NCBI GenBank assembly: GCA_026214975.1
Contig: CM047808.1
Span: 58,120,583 to 58,184,582 of the forward strand
DNA: 64,000 nt
Reading direction: 5' to 3'
Source of the DNA: Gentiana macrophylla
Taxonomy: Eukaryota; Streptophyta; Magnoliopsida; Gentianales; Gentianaceae
Part shown: positions 1 to 10,043 of the stretch, piece by piece
Layout of the letters: the number at the start of each line of letters is the position of its first letter
Numbering within the stretch: position 1 is the first letter of the stretch
Translations under genes and position numbers: made by a program
Notes under the pieces: model-generated
The model's input: the letters and a program-made list of their open reading frames with translations, nothing else
Databases searched by the model: none
What the model was told of the DNA's origin: nothing

Positions 1-354
1 TCTCCCAAGCCTAATACACTAAGCATAATTTCAACTTCTACCTCTTAGAGAGGAGAAGAAAATTTCGGCCAAGGGGTTGAGGGAAAATCTTGGAGGTTTT
101 TCCGGGTAGCATATCGGGAGGATTTGAGACGAGAATTTCCTTCCACCGGGAGTTGCTTAGATCACACGTACGGAAGATCGTGGTTCTCTTCACACAATCT
201 TTTAATCTTTCTATTGCGGTTCTTCTACTTGGATTTTGAGATCCAAGAGGTATGTTCTACAACCCCCTTGAAGAGTAGATCTATTTATTTTATTATGTGT
301 AATTTATAGATCTAGATCCTTAAATCGCTTTCGTTGCGGATGGTATTACTAACA
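1..354 (+). repeat. E1 5' LTR, 3' part only (R-U5)
   Basis: Matches the end of the 3' LTR at 43315-43668 and ends in CTAACA directly before a primer binding site. The upstream U3 part, including the TATA box, lies outside the window. About ten substitutions against the 3' copy show that the insertion is not brand new. Confidence 0.93.
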
Positions 355-355
355 G

Positions 356-368
356 TGGTATCAGCCGC
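356..368 (+). other. E1 primer binding site (tRNA-iMet type, decayed)
   Basis: TGGTATCAGCCGC lies one base after the LTR end. The first nine bases match the plant initiator-Met primer site TGGTATCAGAGCC, and the rest has drifted. Confidence 0.8.
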
Positions 369-449
369 CATGGTGATCTATATTTATATGTATAAAGTAT
401 TAGATCTACGAGTGGTAAACATGTAGATTTTTTGTCCCAATTTTTTTTA

Positions 450-560
450 GGGACAATTATTCAAAAGGACGCATATTGGACTTAATTAGGCAAAAAGAAC
501 ATCCAAAACAAACACTTAGTTATAAGGACAAAAAATAGGTAGACAGACCCAAATACCCTT
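450..560 (+). repeat. Left terminal inverted repeat of the MULE-like element
   Basis: Pairs with the reverse complement of 3860-3980. The best blocks are AAGGACG, GACTTAATTAGGCA and TTAGTTATAAGGACAAAA, spread over about 110 bp with small gaps. Confidence 0.75.
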
Positions 561-1182
561 AATGAAGGAAAAATTAAAAAAAAAAGGCGGAACGGACGGA
601 TCCATTATGCTGATGTTGCTACTAGTCATCATCCCAAATACTAGTCATAATTCCCACCCTATTTACTTTTAATTTTTTTATTTAATGCTGTTGTTGTGGT
701 TTTTTTTTTATATATTTTAAAAATTATAATGCAGGCGATGAGAATTTTTTTTTTGTCAATACCACCGTGATGGTGTGACCATCCCGATGCCGTGACCACC
801 GCGATGCAATTTTTGTTGGGTTTTTCCCTGTTGTTAATTGTTCTTCTTACTTGCTCACCACCTACCATGGTTGCTTCTGCCCTGCTACTTAAACTGCATC
901 TGTAGCTATGTGAGCAAGGTAATAATTTATAACCTAAATAAACAAGAAACTACACATCTGGGCAAGGAAATAATTGATAGCCTAAAATAGTCTGTGTTTA
1001 ATGTGTCAACTTTAAGTTGTTTTTTTTTTTTCCTTTTTGGACTATAATGTTGTTGATGAATTAGATGTGAAATACTCTGTTAATGAATTTATTTGAGTGT
1101 GAACGAAACAGGAATTTTGCAAATTGCTTTCTCTGCTTTGTATAGTAATTCCTTTGTGTTTGTTAATTTATGCAGTGACATC
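561..1182. other. MULE interior, non-coding
   Basis: AT-rich sequence with T and A homopolymers. A few isolated copies of the motif GACCACCGCGATGCA appear near 770-810, before the main array. I see no coding signal. The stretch just inside the inverted repeat resembles 46985-47160, next to the second array. Confidence 0.5.
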
Positions 1183-2015
1183 AACAATTTATGCATTGAT
1201 CACCGTAATGAAGTGACACCGCGATGCAGTTACCACCGCGATGCAGTGACCACCACGATGCACTGACAACCGCGACGCAGTGACCACCGCGATGTAGAGA
1301 CACCGCGATGAAATGACACCGCGATGCATTGACATCGGCAATCATATATGCAGTGACATCAACATTTTATGCAGTGACATCGACAATCATATATGCGTGA
1401 CATCAACAATTTATGCAGTGACATCGGCAATCAGATATGCAGTGACATCAACATTTTATGCAGTGACATCAACATTTTATGCAGTGACATCCGCAATCAT
1501 ATATTAATGACATCAACAATTTATGTAGTGACATCGGCAATCATATATGCAGAGACATCGCGATGAAGTGACACCGCGATGTAGTGGTAACCCCCGATGC
1601 AGAGACACCGTGATGAAGTGGCCACCCCCGATGCAGAGACACCGCGATGCAGTGATCACCGGGATGCAGTGACATTTGATGAAACAACACCGTGATGACA
1701 TTTGATATTTTTCTGACTTAATTTCATAAAATCGATTTCTTTTCTTCATAAAATCGACTTCAAATGGCTATATCTTTTGATATAAAACTACGATCAACAT
1801 AAATCTTTCACCTTAATTCACATTTTTATGCAGTGACATCGGCAATCATATATGCAGTGATATCAACAATTTATGCAGTGACATCGGCAATAATATATGC
1901 GTGACATCAACAATTTATGCAGTGACATCGGCAATCAGATGCAGTGACATCAACATTTTATGCAGTGACATCACATTTTATGCAGTGACATCAACATTAT
2001 ATGCAGTGACATCAC
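1183..2015 (+). repeat. Minisatellite array inside the MULE-like element
   Basis: Irregular tandem units of about 17-24 bp. Two unit types alternate: TGCAGTGACATCAACATTTT / GTGACATCGGCAATCATATA, and the GC-richer GTGACCACCGCGATGCA. The array is broken by unrelated AT-rich sequence at about 1700-1825 and then resumes. Frames that read through it on either strand are by-products of the repeat and are not genes. The GC-rich unit is the one that fills 47180-47930. Confidence 0.85.
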
Positions 2016-3078
2016 AACAGTTGTGTTTGGATCATTACTCAAAAAAAGAATGGAAAAAATAAAATATCATCCAGAAAAAAAGTGCATATGATAAAACAAA
2101 AATTCATTGACAAAATATATGTTGTTAAAGCATAATACACTTGAAAATAATTTGCGAATGGATAAAGAATGCAAACACTGCTTTTACCACGCATAATTCA
2201 TGTTGCACTCAATATATGCAAAACAAGGAGTCTTTTCATATGAAATAACACCTTATACAATGGTAAGCAAAACAGATAAGTAAAGGTAGCCTAAATACGA
2301 ACATCATTTCTAAAAAGCTCCAAATCAATTCCTTCAATGCAAATTTTTCAAGAGGATCTCCAACTTTGCACATAAATATGCAAAATAACTTCACCAAGCT
2401 AAGTGATTCAAAAACTTCAGAAAGATGTACATCCACACGATTCTCTCCTAAATGCTAAACCATCCTATGATTTATAAATGGACATTTTTACAATACCTAA
2501 AAGTTGGAGCAAGTCGTAATGACATTATCATTATTCTACAACCTAACAGATAACTATAGCTCTAAGTAAAGAAATCGGTGCACCATATACAACTGCTAAG
2601 CACAATATTCACTTGCTAAGCACACAACTCCCAGGACTACTAAAAAAATACTACGCTTTATGGTCTTATTCTTACTACCTTTTAGAGTCTTATTCTTATT
2701 TTCCAATAAAAGCTCTCATAACACTGAAAATTGCCAGGATCAACGATGTCGATACACGATGTGACACTCGTTGTGTCACAACGGTTGTGTCCGGATCATT
2801 ACTCAAAAAAAGAAAGGAAAAAATAAAATATCATCTAAAGCCTTTCATAATCATACCAAAGCATCCAACTTTTATTTTTATTTTTTCACATTTCCAATAC
2901 ATTAGAATTTATTTTAGAAAGCTTTTCAATGCTATAGCAGGTCTGCAAGATATAAATGCTGTAGCAATTTCTATCGAATCAAATCTATGCAACCAAATAT
3001 CAAAAACTACTCAAACAATGGCAATAGCAAAATAGACGGCATATACGCAAGAGAAGATAGGAGTGAAAGTAATGAAAC
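2016..3078. other. MULE interior, no gene recognised
   Basis: A short block (TTGTGTTTGGATCATTACTC at about 2021 and TTGTGTCCGGATCATTACTC at about 2784, each followed by A-rich DNA) is repeated, which suggests an internal duplication. The open stretch at 2613-3035 has no recognisable domain. The part just before 3079 is probably the intron that follows the captured tubulin exon on the minus strand. Confidence 0.4.
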
Positions 3079-3290
3079 CTTGCAAACAATCACAATTCTC
3101 ACCTTCTTTGCGCACGGCATTGAAAACAGAATCGATCAATTCAAACCCCTCGTGTAATGTCCTTTGCCCAATTGTTACCGGCGCCAGATCGACCAAAGAC
3201 AAAGTTATCAAGCCTCAAGATCGACCATATGTATCAGATCTAATGCCGCCCATGGTTCCAGTGCTCCAAAATGTCAAGAAACTCCAAAAT
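3079..3290 (-). pseudogene. Captured beta-tubulin exon fragment
   Basis: On the minus strand the translation, split over frames by one-base indels, contains GTMGGIRSDTYGR, then [16 protein letters not shown], then [16 protein letters not shown] and NCDCLQ. These are the conserved N-terminal GTPase-domain segments of beta-tubulin, including the [10 protein letters not shown] region. The match stops after NCDCLQ at CAAG/GTTTC. That fits an exon-intron border, since plant beta-tubulin genes commonly have an intron near this codon. The piece covers roughly residues 70-130 of a protein of about 445 residues. It lies antisense to E1, inside the MULE inverted repeats, and has no function as tubulin. 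Confidence 0.9.
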
Positions 3291-3859
3291 GCAACCTCCA
3301 AACCAACAACTCAAAGAAAGAAAAAGAGAAACCATAAATGAGCACAAATAAAACAAGTATCCGGTAAAATATTTATGTTATCATGGTTCTTGAATAACCT
3401 TATCATTAGATACTTTTTATCCAACACAAAGATCATGTAGACAAATTCATGCTTCTCCACTGTCAAGTCAACCTGCTGGAAATATATGAGAAATTTAGGG
3501 AATTAGCAATAAAAAAAATTAGGGAATTATATTACTGTAAAAGAAACTCTAGTGTTTTGCAAGAGTAGGAATCAACCCTTTCTTGGCTCCCGGAGACCAT
3601 ATAAAGATTTCCGACATTTCCGGTGAGCTCCTTCATCTTTCAATCATCCCAAATCTCTGAACAAACCCCAGCTGCAACTCCGAATCACCAATCGCAAACC
3701 TGACCCTTGTCTGAAGAAATCTTTGATTCAAAGAACTACACATTTCGCTGATTTACGATCATCGGAGGAGGAGACATAATGAATCAAGATTGCCAAGAAA
3801 GCGAGAGACAATGGAAATAATAGCGATGATTTTTTTATGGCTGAAAGAAATAGAGCATA
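3291..3859 (-). pseudogene. Possible further piece of the same tubulin exon, interrupted
   Basis: On the minus strand 3667-3690 reads GDSELQLG, close to the GDSDLQLE-type segment that lies about 25 residues upstream of the part at 3079-3290 in beta-tubulins. In the genome the two parts are about 370 bp apart instead of about 70, so unrelated sequence (about 3340-3640) would have to separate them. The match is short, and I hold this as a possibility only. The rest of the stretch shows nothing recognisable. Confidence 0.4.
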
Positions 3860-3980
3860 TATGATAAAAGGGCAATTTTGTCAAATAAATATTATTTTGT
3901 CCTTATAACTAATGTTCTTTTAAGTGTGTCCTAAGTGCCTAATTAAGTCTTAAAACACGTCCTTATAAACAAATAACACA
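3860..3980 (-). repeat. Right terminal inverted repeat of the MULE-like element
   Basis: Inverted partner of 450-560. After it E1 leader sequence resumes and can be aligned with the E3 leader from about 4035 onward. Confidence 0.75.
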
Positions 3981-4468
3981 TTTTTTATTATAGGGGCCGA
4001 ATGCATATGTTATTTTTTTTATGTTGCGATTGTTGTGGTTTGAAGAGATGGATTGGGGTTGGTACTGTTTACTCGTTAGATCTATTTTGTAGCTCCTTTG
4101 TTTAGTAACAATTGAGCATAGGAATTGTATTTTTTTTTTATGTCAATTTTTCGAAATTATGTAAAAGTAGCATCTTTTATTTTAATTTTGATGTTCCGGG
4201 CTCGAAAAGATGAAGATATTGTTGAAAAATTGAAGATGAAGGCGAAACCCAAGGTATGAACGAGGAGAAACGGATAAAAAAAAATTAAAAACTTCTACCG
4301 GACTTTCTGCGACGCTGAAAAGCGTCGCTATAAGTCCTGTTTATAAAAATTGCATGCGGCTAGGGTTTTTTAATGCATGCGGCTGCATTAACTTTTTTTA
4401 ACCTTATTTTTTTTTTAAAACTGCCGATTGGCAGAAAGAAAGAAAAAAAATTATTTTGTAACAGCCGC

Positions 4469-4530
<62 letters not shown>

Positions 4531-5878
4531 TAATTATAATAAATTAGATTTATTTAATTAAAAAAGGGCATTTTCTCTTCTCGGGTGTTCGTGGTTCGTG
4601 ATCCGGTGGTTCAAGGTTCGAAGATCGAAGACTTGAAGACAACAAGATTGTAATTTACCTTGCTTTCCTAGAATAGATTAGATACGGGGGTATCAACAAT
4701 CCATCTCGGTGTTTAAATTTTCCGTAATTTATTTTTTATGTGTTTGATCATAAAATAGATATAAAATCGGAATTGCCATGACATGCATCATATCATAAAT
4801 TCACTCTATGCATACATGTAGAATTTTAATTTTGGTAATTAAAATAGGCATGTATACAAACTCGCGTAATTAGTTGAAATTTAATTAATACATGGTATTT
4901 AATTAATTTAGTAACTAATTAAAGATCCGAGGACGGGTTATGAAATAGTTAAGCCTTTTGGTGTGTTTTCTCGGTGAACCACCGTAAAAGCCCAAACGAG
5001 ATCACGTTTTCGATTCGTAGTGTCTACGAGATTGAATGATGGTAAAAGAACAATAAATCTTGGATAAAAACGGTTCGCTTATAGGTTGGGTGGTCAACTG
5101 AGCTAGGCTCGACCGACTTAACCCTCCTAGTGTGATGTATGCATGGGGGTCCGGCAAGACTAAGCTACACCGGCGAGCGGAGGGGTGATTCCTTCTTATC
5201 TCTCACGGGGGCTCTCTTGACCCGACTTCGTCCGATCATCACATATGTTCCAACGAATAGGACGGGTAGGCTTGCCTATGTTACCGACACCATTCGGAAT
5301 CCTTGATTTGATGTGCTTTTATGTTAACATCAAAAAGACGTGGTGAGCTAACCCACCACCACTTCCAAAATATTGAGTGGGAGCGGGGGAGGCGACAGCC
5401 AACCCCACAGCCTCTACTATAGATACAAGTAAGTGAGAGAAGGGTGATGCCTCACGGCACTTTGATTTCGTCCCCCTAAGGATGGTGTTCACCCCTATCA
5501 ACATTCATGGCTTGGTCTCCGAAAGGATAGGATTTCCGGGTACTAGTCGGGTCACTGACTTATCCTATGACGGCACACTCGGGGCGTACCTAAGAGATCC
5601 GATATAGTATATCACACTCATAAAGGATATTCTTGATAATATCTAGGCTAAAAATGAAGGTAGTCAATGAATAAAGGGATGTTCGATTCTCGTGGGATGT
5701 TCGATTCTCACAAGTTATTCATTGATGAGATTGTCTCGATTTAACTGTCATCTCTTTGACCTACCCTTATGCGGCACTGAGATGCGAGGTTAAAACCTTG
5801 GAATGGTAGAGTAGACTTAATTTTAGTTTACAATTCCTAAAATAAACTTATATAGTAGTGTTAAACTTGAATTAATAT
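3981..5878 (+). other. E1 untranslated leader, shared with E3
   Basis: A long non-coding leader before gag. Many segments recur in the E3 leader (11870-13750), for example GAAGAGATGGATTG, TTGCCATGACATGCATCATA, GGTTGGGTGGTCAAC, AAAATATTGAGTGGGAGCGG and GGCGGCACTGAG-like blocks, in the same order. Conservation of a non-coding leader between an autonomous-type element and a non-autonomous one suggests RNA packaging or translation signals (inference). It contains an (AAT)n run. Confidence 0.7.
4469..4531. repeat. (AAT)n microsatellite
   Basis: About twenty perfect ATA/AAT trinucleotide repeats inside the E1 leader, followed by TAATTATAATAAATT. Confidence 0.97.
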
Positions 5879-6682
5879 ATGTCATTTTATTTTCAAAGAA
5901 AAAATGTCTCGCTCAAATTTACCTTTCATTCTAAAAATTATCGAAACAACTTTAAGAAATGGAAGAGTAATCTAAACGTGGTACTCACATACAAGAATAT
6001 GCAACATGTACTCACTTCTGAATGCCCTACGGTGGCGATCCAAAAACCCGGAAAAGCTGAGATCGAACAGCATAATCGCTGGATCGAGGCAGATAACTGG
6101 GCTCATGGGATCATCCTAGCGGCAGTGTCGGAGGTTATTAGGACCCAGATTGAAGATTTTGAGACTGCAGGAGAAATCATGCGGAAACTTACTTCGATGT
6201 TTGGATCACCTAGCAACCAAGCAAGACACGATGCCATCAGGATGGCTGTTAACTCGAAATTGAAGAAAGGTCAAGCAGTGAATGGTCATGTTTTGAATAT
6301 GATCAGTTACTTCAATGATGCCGGTATTCATGGATCGATGTTCGATGAAGCAACTCAAGTGTCGATGATTTTGGAATCGTTGACTCCTGAGTTTATCCCG
6401 TTCAAAACTCAGTATCTAATGGGCAAACATGAGTTGACCATGACACAGATGCTTAATGAACTGACTATCTACGAGGGCCTGCTATCGAAAGATAAAGTCC
6501 AAGTAGGGGATAAGAAAGCTGAAGCAAATATGGCCGAAGCTAAGTCATCAAACAAGCCTAAGGCCAAACCAAAGAAGAAGGGTAGTGTTGCACCTGTACC
6601 CAAGCCAATGAACAAAAAGAAAGCCAAGAAAGTTGATTTGGCCAAGCCCAAGGGCAAATGCTTTTCTTTCAGAAGGAGGTAG
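5879..6682 (+). CDS. E1 Gag (UBN2-type capsid), zinc knuckle lost by frameshift
   Basis: An open frame of 267 codons. Residues about 20-200 have the pattern of Copia gag (UBN2 family): a tryptophan-containing N-terminal block (FKKWKSNLNVVL), then RWIEADNWAHGIILAAV, and a helical capsid region ending near MLNELTIYEGLL. A lysine-rich tail precedes KGKCF, where the CCHC knuckle should begin. The frame then shifts, and the remainder (CH-type residues GLWKRHC, about 6683-6715) is in other frames. In a live element Gag forms the cytoplasmic virus-like particle that packages RNA. The start codon is the first ATG of the open stretch and may not be the original one. Confidence 0.85.
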   Translation: MSFYFQRKNVSLKFTFHSKNYRNNFKKWKSNLNVVLTYKNMQHVLTSECPTVAIQKPGKAEIEQHNRWIEADNWAHGIILAAVSEVIRTQIEDFETAGEIMRKLTSMFGSPSNQARHDAIRMAVNSKLKKGQAVNGHVLNMISYFNDAGIHGSMFDEATQVSMILESLTPEFIPFKTQYLMGKHELTMTQMLNELTIYEGLLSKDKVQVGDKKAEANMAEAKSSNKPKAKPKKKGSVAPVPKPMNKKKAKKVDLAKPKGKCFSFRRR

Positions 6683-6772
6683 GACTTTGGAAACGCCATT
6701 GTCGGAATATCTTCGTGATGTAAAGGATGGCAAAGTCAAAGTCATCACATCGGGAAAGATAAGAAAGGTAAT

Positions 6773-7201
6773 TTGGAATTACTATTCTTGGAATCTTTTA
6801 ATGTAGCTAAAGATGTGTCCACTTGGATAATTGATACTGGAGCTACTAAACATGTATGTTCTTCATGGCAGATTCTTAGTTCGTATGAGGAGCTGGAAGA
6901 GGGTTCTCAAGTGATGCGAGTAGGCACTGGGGCGCTCATTTCGGCTAAAGCAGTGGGAGCTGTGGACTTGCACTTTAATAATAGAATTTTACATTTAGAG
7001 AATGTTTATTTTATTCCGAATTTCAGGAGAAATTTAATTTCTCATTCTGCCTTAGTTGAACAATCATTTTCTGTTTCAAATTTGAATGGTGAATTTGTTA
7101 TTTCGAAGAATGGCTTTGAATTGTGTTCAACTACGAATGAAAACGGTTTATATTTTGTAAGACCACATAAAGCTCCCTACTTAATAATCGAAAATGTTTA
7201 A
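6773..7201 (+). CDS. E1 aspartic protease segment
   Basis: A 142-codon open stretch with the retroelement protease active site WIIDTGATKHVC at residues about 18-29 and downstream beta-strand pattern VYFIPNFRRNLIS. In Copia elements it cleaves the Gag-Pol polyprotein. It follows gag after a frameshift and ends at a stop before the pre-integrase region, so in this copy it is separated from its polyprotein. Confidence 0.85.
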   Translation: MELLFLESFNVAKDVSTWIIDTGATKHVCSSWQILSSYEELEEGSQVMRVGTGALISAKAVGAVDLHFNNRILHLENVYFIPNFRRNLISHSALVEQSFSVSNLNGEFVISKNGFELCSTTNENGLYFVRPHKAPYLIIENV

Positions 7202-7202
7202 A

Positions 7203-7858
7203 ATCAAGCTCATCAAAGATCTCGCTAAAAGGCGTAAAGTATCTCAAGTAAAAGAAGATAAAAAATACTTGTGGCATCTGAGGCTCAGCCATATTTCCTT
7301 GGAATGACTCAAAAGACTAGAAAAGGTTCATGCCTTAGGTGAGTCATCTGTTGACACACTGCCTGTCTGCGAGTGTTGCCTGGAGGGAAAAATGACAAAG
7401 CGATTCTTCTCATCAAAGGGTAATAGGGCCATGGGAACTTTAGACTTAGTGCATTCAGACCTTTGTGGTCCGATGAACGTACATGCTAGAGGATGATACG
7501 AGTACTTTGTGACGTTCATTGATGACTACTCGAGATTCGGTTATGTTTATCTGCTGCATAGGAAGTCCGAGGCTTTTGGTAAGTTCAAGGAGTTCCAAGC
7601 GAAGCCGAAGGCAACTAGGCAAGTCATTGAAATGCCTTCGCTCGGATCGTGGAGGTGAGTATTTAGATGCCGAGTTCATTGACTACTTGGCTGAAAAGGA
7701 ATTTGTTTCCAACGTTCGATTGTTTAGGACACCTCAAAGAAACGGAGTTCTTTGAGAGAAGAAACAGGACATTGATTAACATGGTTAGATCAATGATGAG
7801 CTACGCCTCACTACCTATATCCTTTTAGGATTATGCTTTAGAAGCAGCGGTCTACATT
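7203..7858 (+). pseudogene. E1 integrase, N-terminal and core part, broken
   Basis: The pre-integrase zinc region reads LWHLRLSHIS, then CECCLEGKMTK, giving the HHCC pattern. The core follows with FVTFIDDYSRFG (first catalytic Asp) and LRSDRGGEY (second). In-frame TGA stops occur near 7304 and 7494, there are frame changes near 7595, and an indel at about 7749 (GTTCTTTGAG) destroys the third catalytic residue motif NGVxER. Another stop follows near 7829. The enzyme would insert element cDNA into the host genome. This copy cannot make it. Confidence 0.85.
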
Positions 7859-8740
7859 TTGAATGTAGTACCGTCAAAGTCTGTCGAGAAGACACCCATT
7901 GAGATGTGGTCTGGACGTCGCGAAAGCATGCGTCAATTCCGCATATGGGGTTGTCCTGCACATGTGCTGATGGACAAGACTACCAAGCTACAATCGCGTA
8001 TGAAAGTATGTTTGTTTGTAGGCTATCCAAAAGGTACACGTGGTGGTCTATTTTACGATCCGAAAGATAACAAAGTGCTAGTCTCGACTAACACTACGTT
8101 TTTGGAGGAAAGTTATATGAAAGACCACAAACCTCGAAGTAAAATTGTACTAGAGGAATTACTCTCTGACAACGTCAGGCCTATTGTGGCTGTTGATGTT
8201 CCTGTAAACAACACTACTAATACAACAGTCACTTCCGACATTCCTGTTCCACCTAGACGTACTACGAGAGTGGTTCGGCCACCGGCTTGGTACGGCATGG
8301 ATTTAGAGGGAAACGTAGTCGCCTCTGATGGGGTGGAAGATGATCCTCCGACCTATAAGAAGGCCTTAATGGATCACGATAAGGATAAATGGATTGACGC
8401 AATGAATCAAGAGATGGAGTCTATGTACTCTAACTCAATCTGGAAACTTGTAGAACTTCCTCAGGGTGAAAGGCCCATTGGATGTACATGGCTCTACAAG
8501 AGAAAGAGAGGAGTAGATGGGAAGGTCGAAACCTTCAAAGCACGGCTGGTAGCCAAAGGTTACACACAGCGAGAGGGTATAGACTATAAGGAAACCTTCT
8601 CACCTGTGGCCACGATGAAAACCATCTGCATCCTCATTTCAATTGCTGCATGTCTGGATTATGAAATCTGGAATATGGATGTTAAGACAAATATTTCTAA
8701 ATGGCTTTCTCGACGAGGAAATCTATATCACAACAACTGA
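7859..8740 (+). CDS. E1 integrase C-terminus and N-terminal half of RT
   Basis: 293 open codons. Residues about 1-100 are the Copia integrase tail with TPIEMW, WGCPAHV and CLFVGYPKGTRG. A variable linker follows. From about residue 165 RVT_2-type reverse transcriptase begins: KWIDAMNQEMESM, then TWLYKRKRG, ARLVAKGYTQREGIDY and ETFSPVATM. The first RT catalytic Asp lies in WNMDVKT (normally MDVKTAFLNG). After NMDVKT the frame shifts. Confidence 0.88.
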   Translation: MNVVPSKSVEKTPIEMWSGRRESMRQFRIWGCPAHVLMDKTTKLQSRMKVCLFVGYPKGTRGGLFYDPKDNKVLVSTNTTFLEESYMKDHKPRSKIVLEELLSDNVRPIVAVDVPVNNTTNTTVTSDIPVPPRRTTRVVRPPAWYGMDLEGNVVASDGVEDDPPTYKKALMDHDKDKWIDAMNQEMESMYSNSIWKLVELPQGERPIGCTWLYKRKRGVDGKVETFKARLVAKGYTQREGIDYKETFSPVATMKTICILISIAACLDYEIWNMDVKTNISKWLSRRGNLYHNN

Positions 8741-8749
8741 GAGGATTCA

Positions 8750-9148
8750 TTGAAGAAGGTCGAGCACATGGTGTGCAAGTTGCTCGAGATCCATTTATGG
8801 GTTGAAGCAAGCATCTGCTCCTGGTATCATAGATTCGATCACACGATCAAGTCTTATGATTTCGAACAACACTTTGCTGAATCTTGTGTGTACAAGAAGG
8901 TTATCAAAGATAGTGTTGTATTTCTAGTGTTGTACGTTGATGACATACTCCTAATTGGCAACAATAAGGGGATGATGTCCGACGTGAAAAGTTGGTTGAC
9001 CACACAATTCCAAATGAAGGATTTGGGAGAAGCGAGTTATGTTCTAGGGATCCAAATTATAAGGGATCGCAAGAACATGATGTTAGCTCTGTCCCAAGCA
9101 ACTTATATAGATAAGGTCTTTGGCATGCTTCATATGGAGAACGCATAA
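8750..9148 (+). CDS. E1 RT C-terminal half with YVDD
   Basis: The frame carries VLYVDDILLIGNN, the catalytic YVDD box, and the following FQMKDLGEASYVLGIQI of Copia RTs. It ends at a stop after HMENA. The start shown is only where the open stretch begins. The true RT frame enters from the upstream segment through a frameshift near 8700. Confidence 0.85.
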   Translation: MKKVEHMVCKLLEIHLWVEASICSWYHRFDHTIKSYDFEQHFAESCVYKKVIKDSVVFLVLYVDDILLIGNNKGMMSDVKSWLTTQFQMKDLGEASYVLGIQIIRDRKNMMLALSQATYIDKVFGMLHMENA

Positions 9149-9444
9149 AGAAGGGTTTTCTACCAACCCGTCACGGCATTTACCTCTCTAAGACTCGGGG
9201 CCTCAAAATCCTGAAGAGACTGAAGCTATGGGAAGAGTGCCATATACCTCGGCTGTTGGTAGTCTTATGTATGCTATGAGGTGTACAAGACCAGACATTT
9301 GTTACGGCGTTGGATTAGTCACCGCTTTTCGATCAAATCCAGAGCAACCGTGCTAGGACAAAAAAAGAAAGAATCTCATCAAATATTTGAAGAGAACCAG
9401 AAATTATATGCTTGTCTATTCGAGTGGGAGTTTGGAGTTAGCGG
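9149..9444 (+). pseudogene. E1 RT-RNase H connection, cut by E2
   Basis: Split over frames are VPYTSAVGSLMYAM and TRPDICYGVG, the usual connection segment, followed by a stretch ending at the start of RNase H (VYSSGSLEL). The sequence breaks exactly at AGCGG (9440-9444), where E2 begins, and resumes after the second AGCGG at 41265-41269. Confidence 0.85.
9440..9444. other. Target-site duplication of E2, left copy
   Basis: AGCGG before TGTTGG. The same five bases follow TAACA at 41265-41269. Confidence 0.93.
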
Positions 9445-10043
9445 TGTTGGAAAGGTGTCCTAAACCCAATCGGGTTGGACCGGATCCGACCGGGTCGGGT
9501 CATTTACAGTCTATTTAGTTCATGTAATAACTTTATTATGATTAATAAAAGCACTTATGTTATTATATATTGTTTATCTTCATATTACTTGTTGTGTATA
9601 TATAGTAACATCCCTAGTATCAATCTGTGATAGAGAAACCATGATAGTGATTATGGTTGATGAGATCTCTAATCACTATAACAAGGTGGGTACTTAAATG
9701 TCTCTAGTCTTATGTATTATCAAATGGGACATTGATAGTATAATCGAACTAAAATGCGTATTGGATGTCTTCTATCTTTTAGAAGGTAGGGATAGATCTC
9801 GTCTATCGAAGTGTAGAGACACTTGGACTGTATGTGGACGTGTATTAGAGAATGCGTACGTTAGACTGACCCATTTACATTAAGTGTCACACTATGTGGC
9901 GGTTGTGTAATTATCCTTTTGACCGGAGTCTTCATTGCATCACGGTGTGGATTGTCATGCTTTGACACTATTGAGATTTCTCCTAACCACGGGGCGATCA
10001 TGCGGTAGTGATTGGGTATGATATTGAAGCATGCGGAGTATAC
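9445..10043 (+). repeat. E2 5' LTR, first part
   Basis: Matches 39488 to about 40083 closely. It is interrupted at TATAC by E3 and continues at 18945. Confidence 0.95.
10039..10043. other. Target-site duplication of E3, left copy
   Basis: TATAC, repeated at 18940-18944. The uninterrupted 3' LTR of E2 has a single TATAC at the matching place (about 40080). Confidence 0.95.

Larger units (their letters stand above)
450..3980. mobile_element. Pack-MULE-like DNA transposon in the E1 leader
   Basis: The two ends are long imperfect inverted repeats. Shared blocks include GACTTAATTAGGCA and TTAGTTATAAGGACAAAA, in opposite orientation at 480-530 and 3895-3950. Both ends are flanked by T-rich runs (A, six to eight T, A) that could be a degenerate 9-11 bp target duplication, so the exact borders are uncertain by about 10 bases. 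No transposase frame is present, so the element is non-autonomous. It carries a beta-tubulin exon fragment (minus strand) and a minisatellite. Long inverted repeats plus a captured host gene piece are the hallmark of Pack-MULEs. That family assignment is inference. Confidence 0.65.

Noticed and set aside
1313..1749. Short frames over the array in the MULE-like element
   Set aside because: Translation of minisatellite units; no start context or domain.
4373..4561. Frame ending in poly-isoleucine
   Set aside because: Product of the (AAT)n microsatellite.
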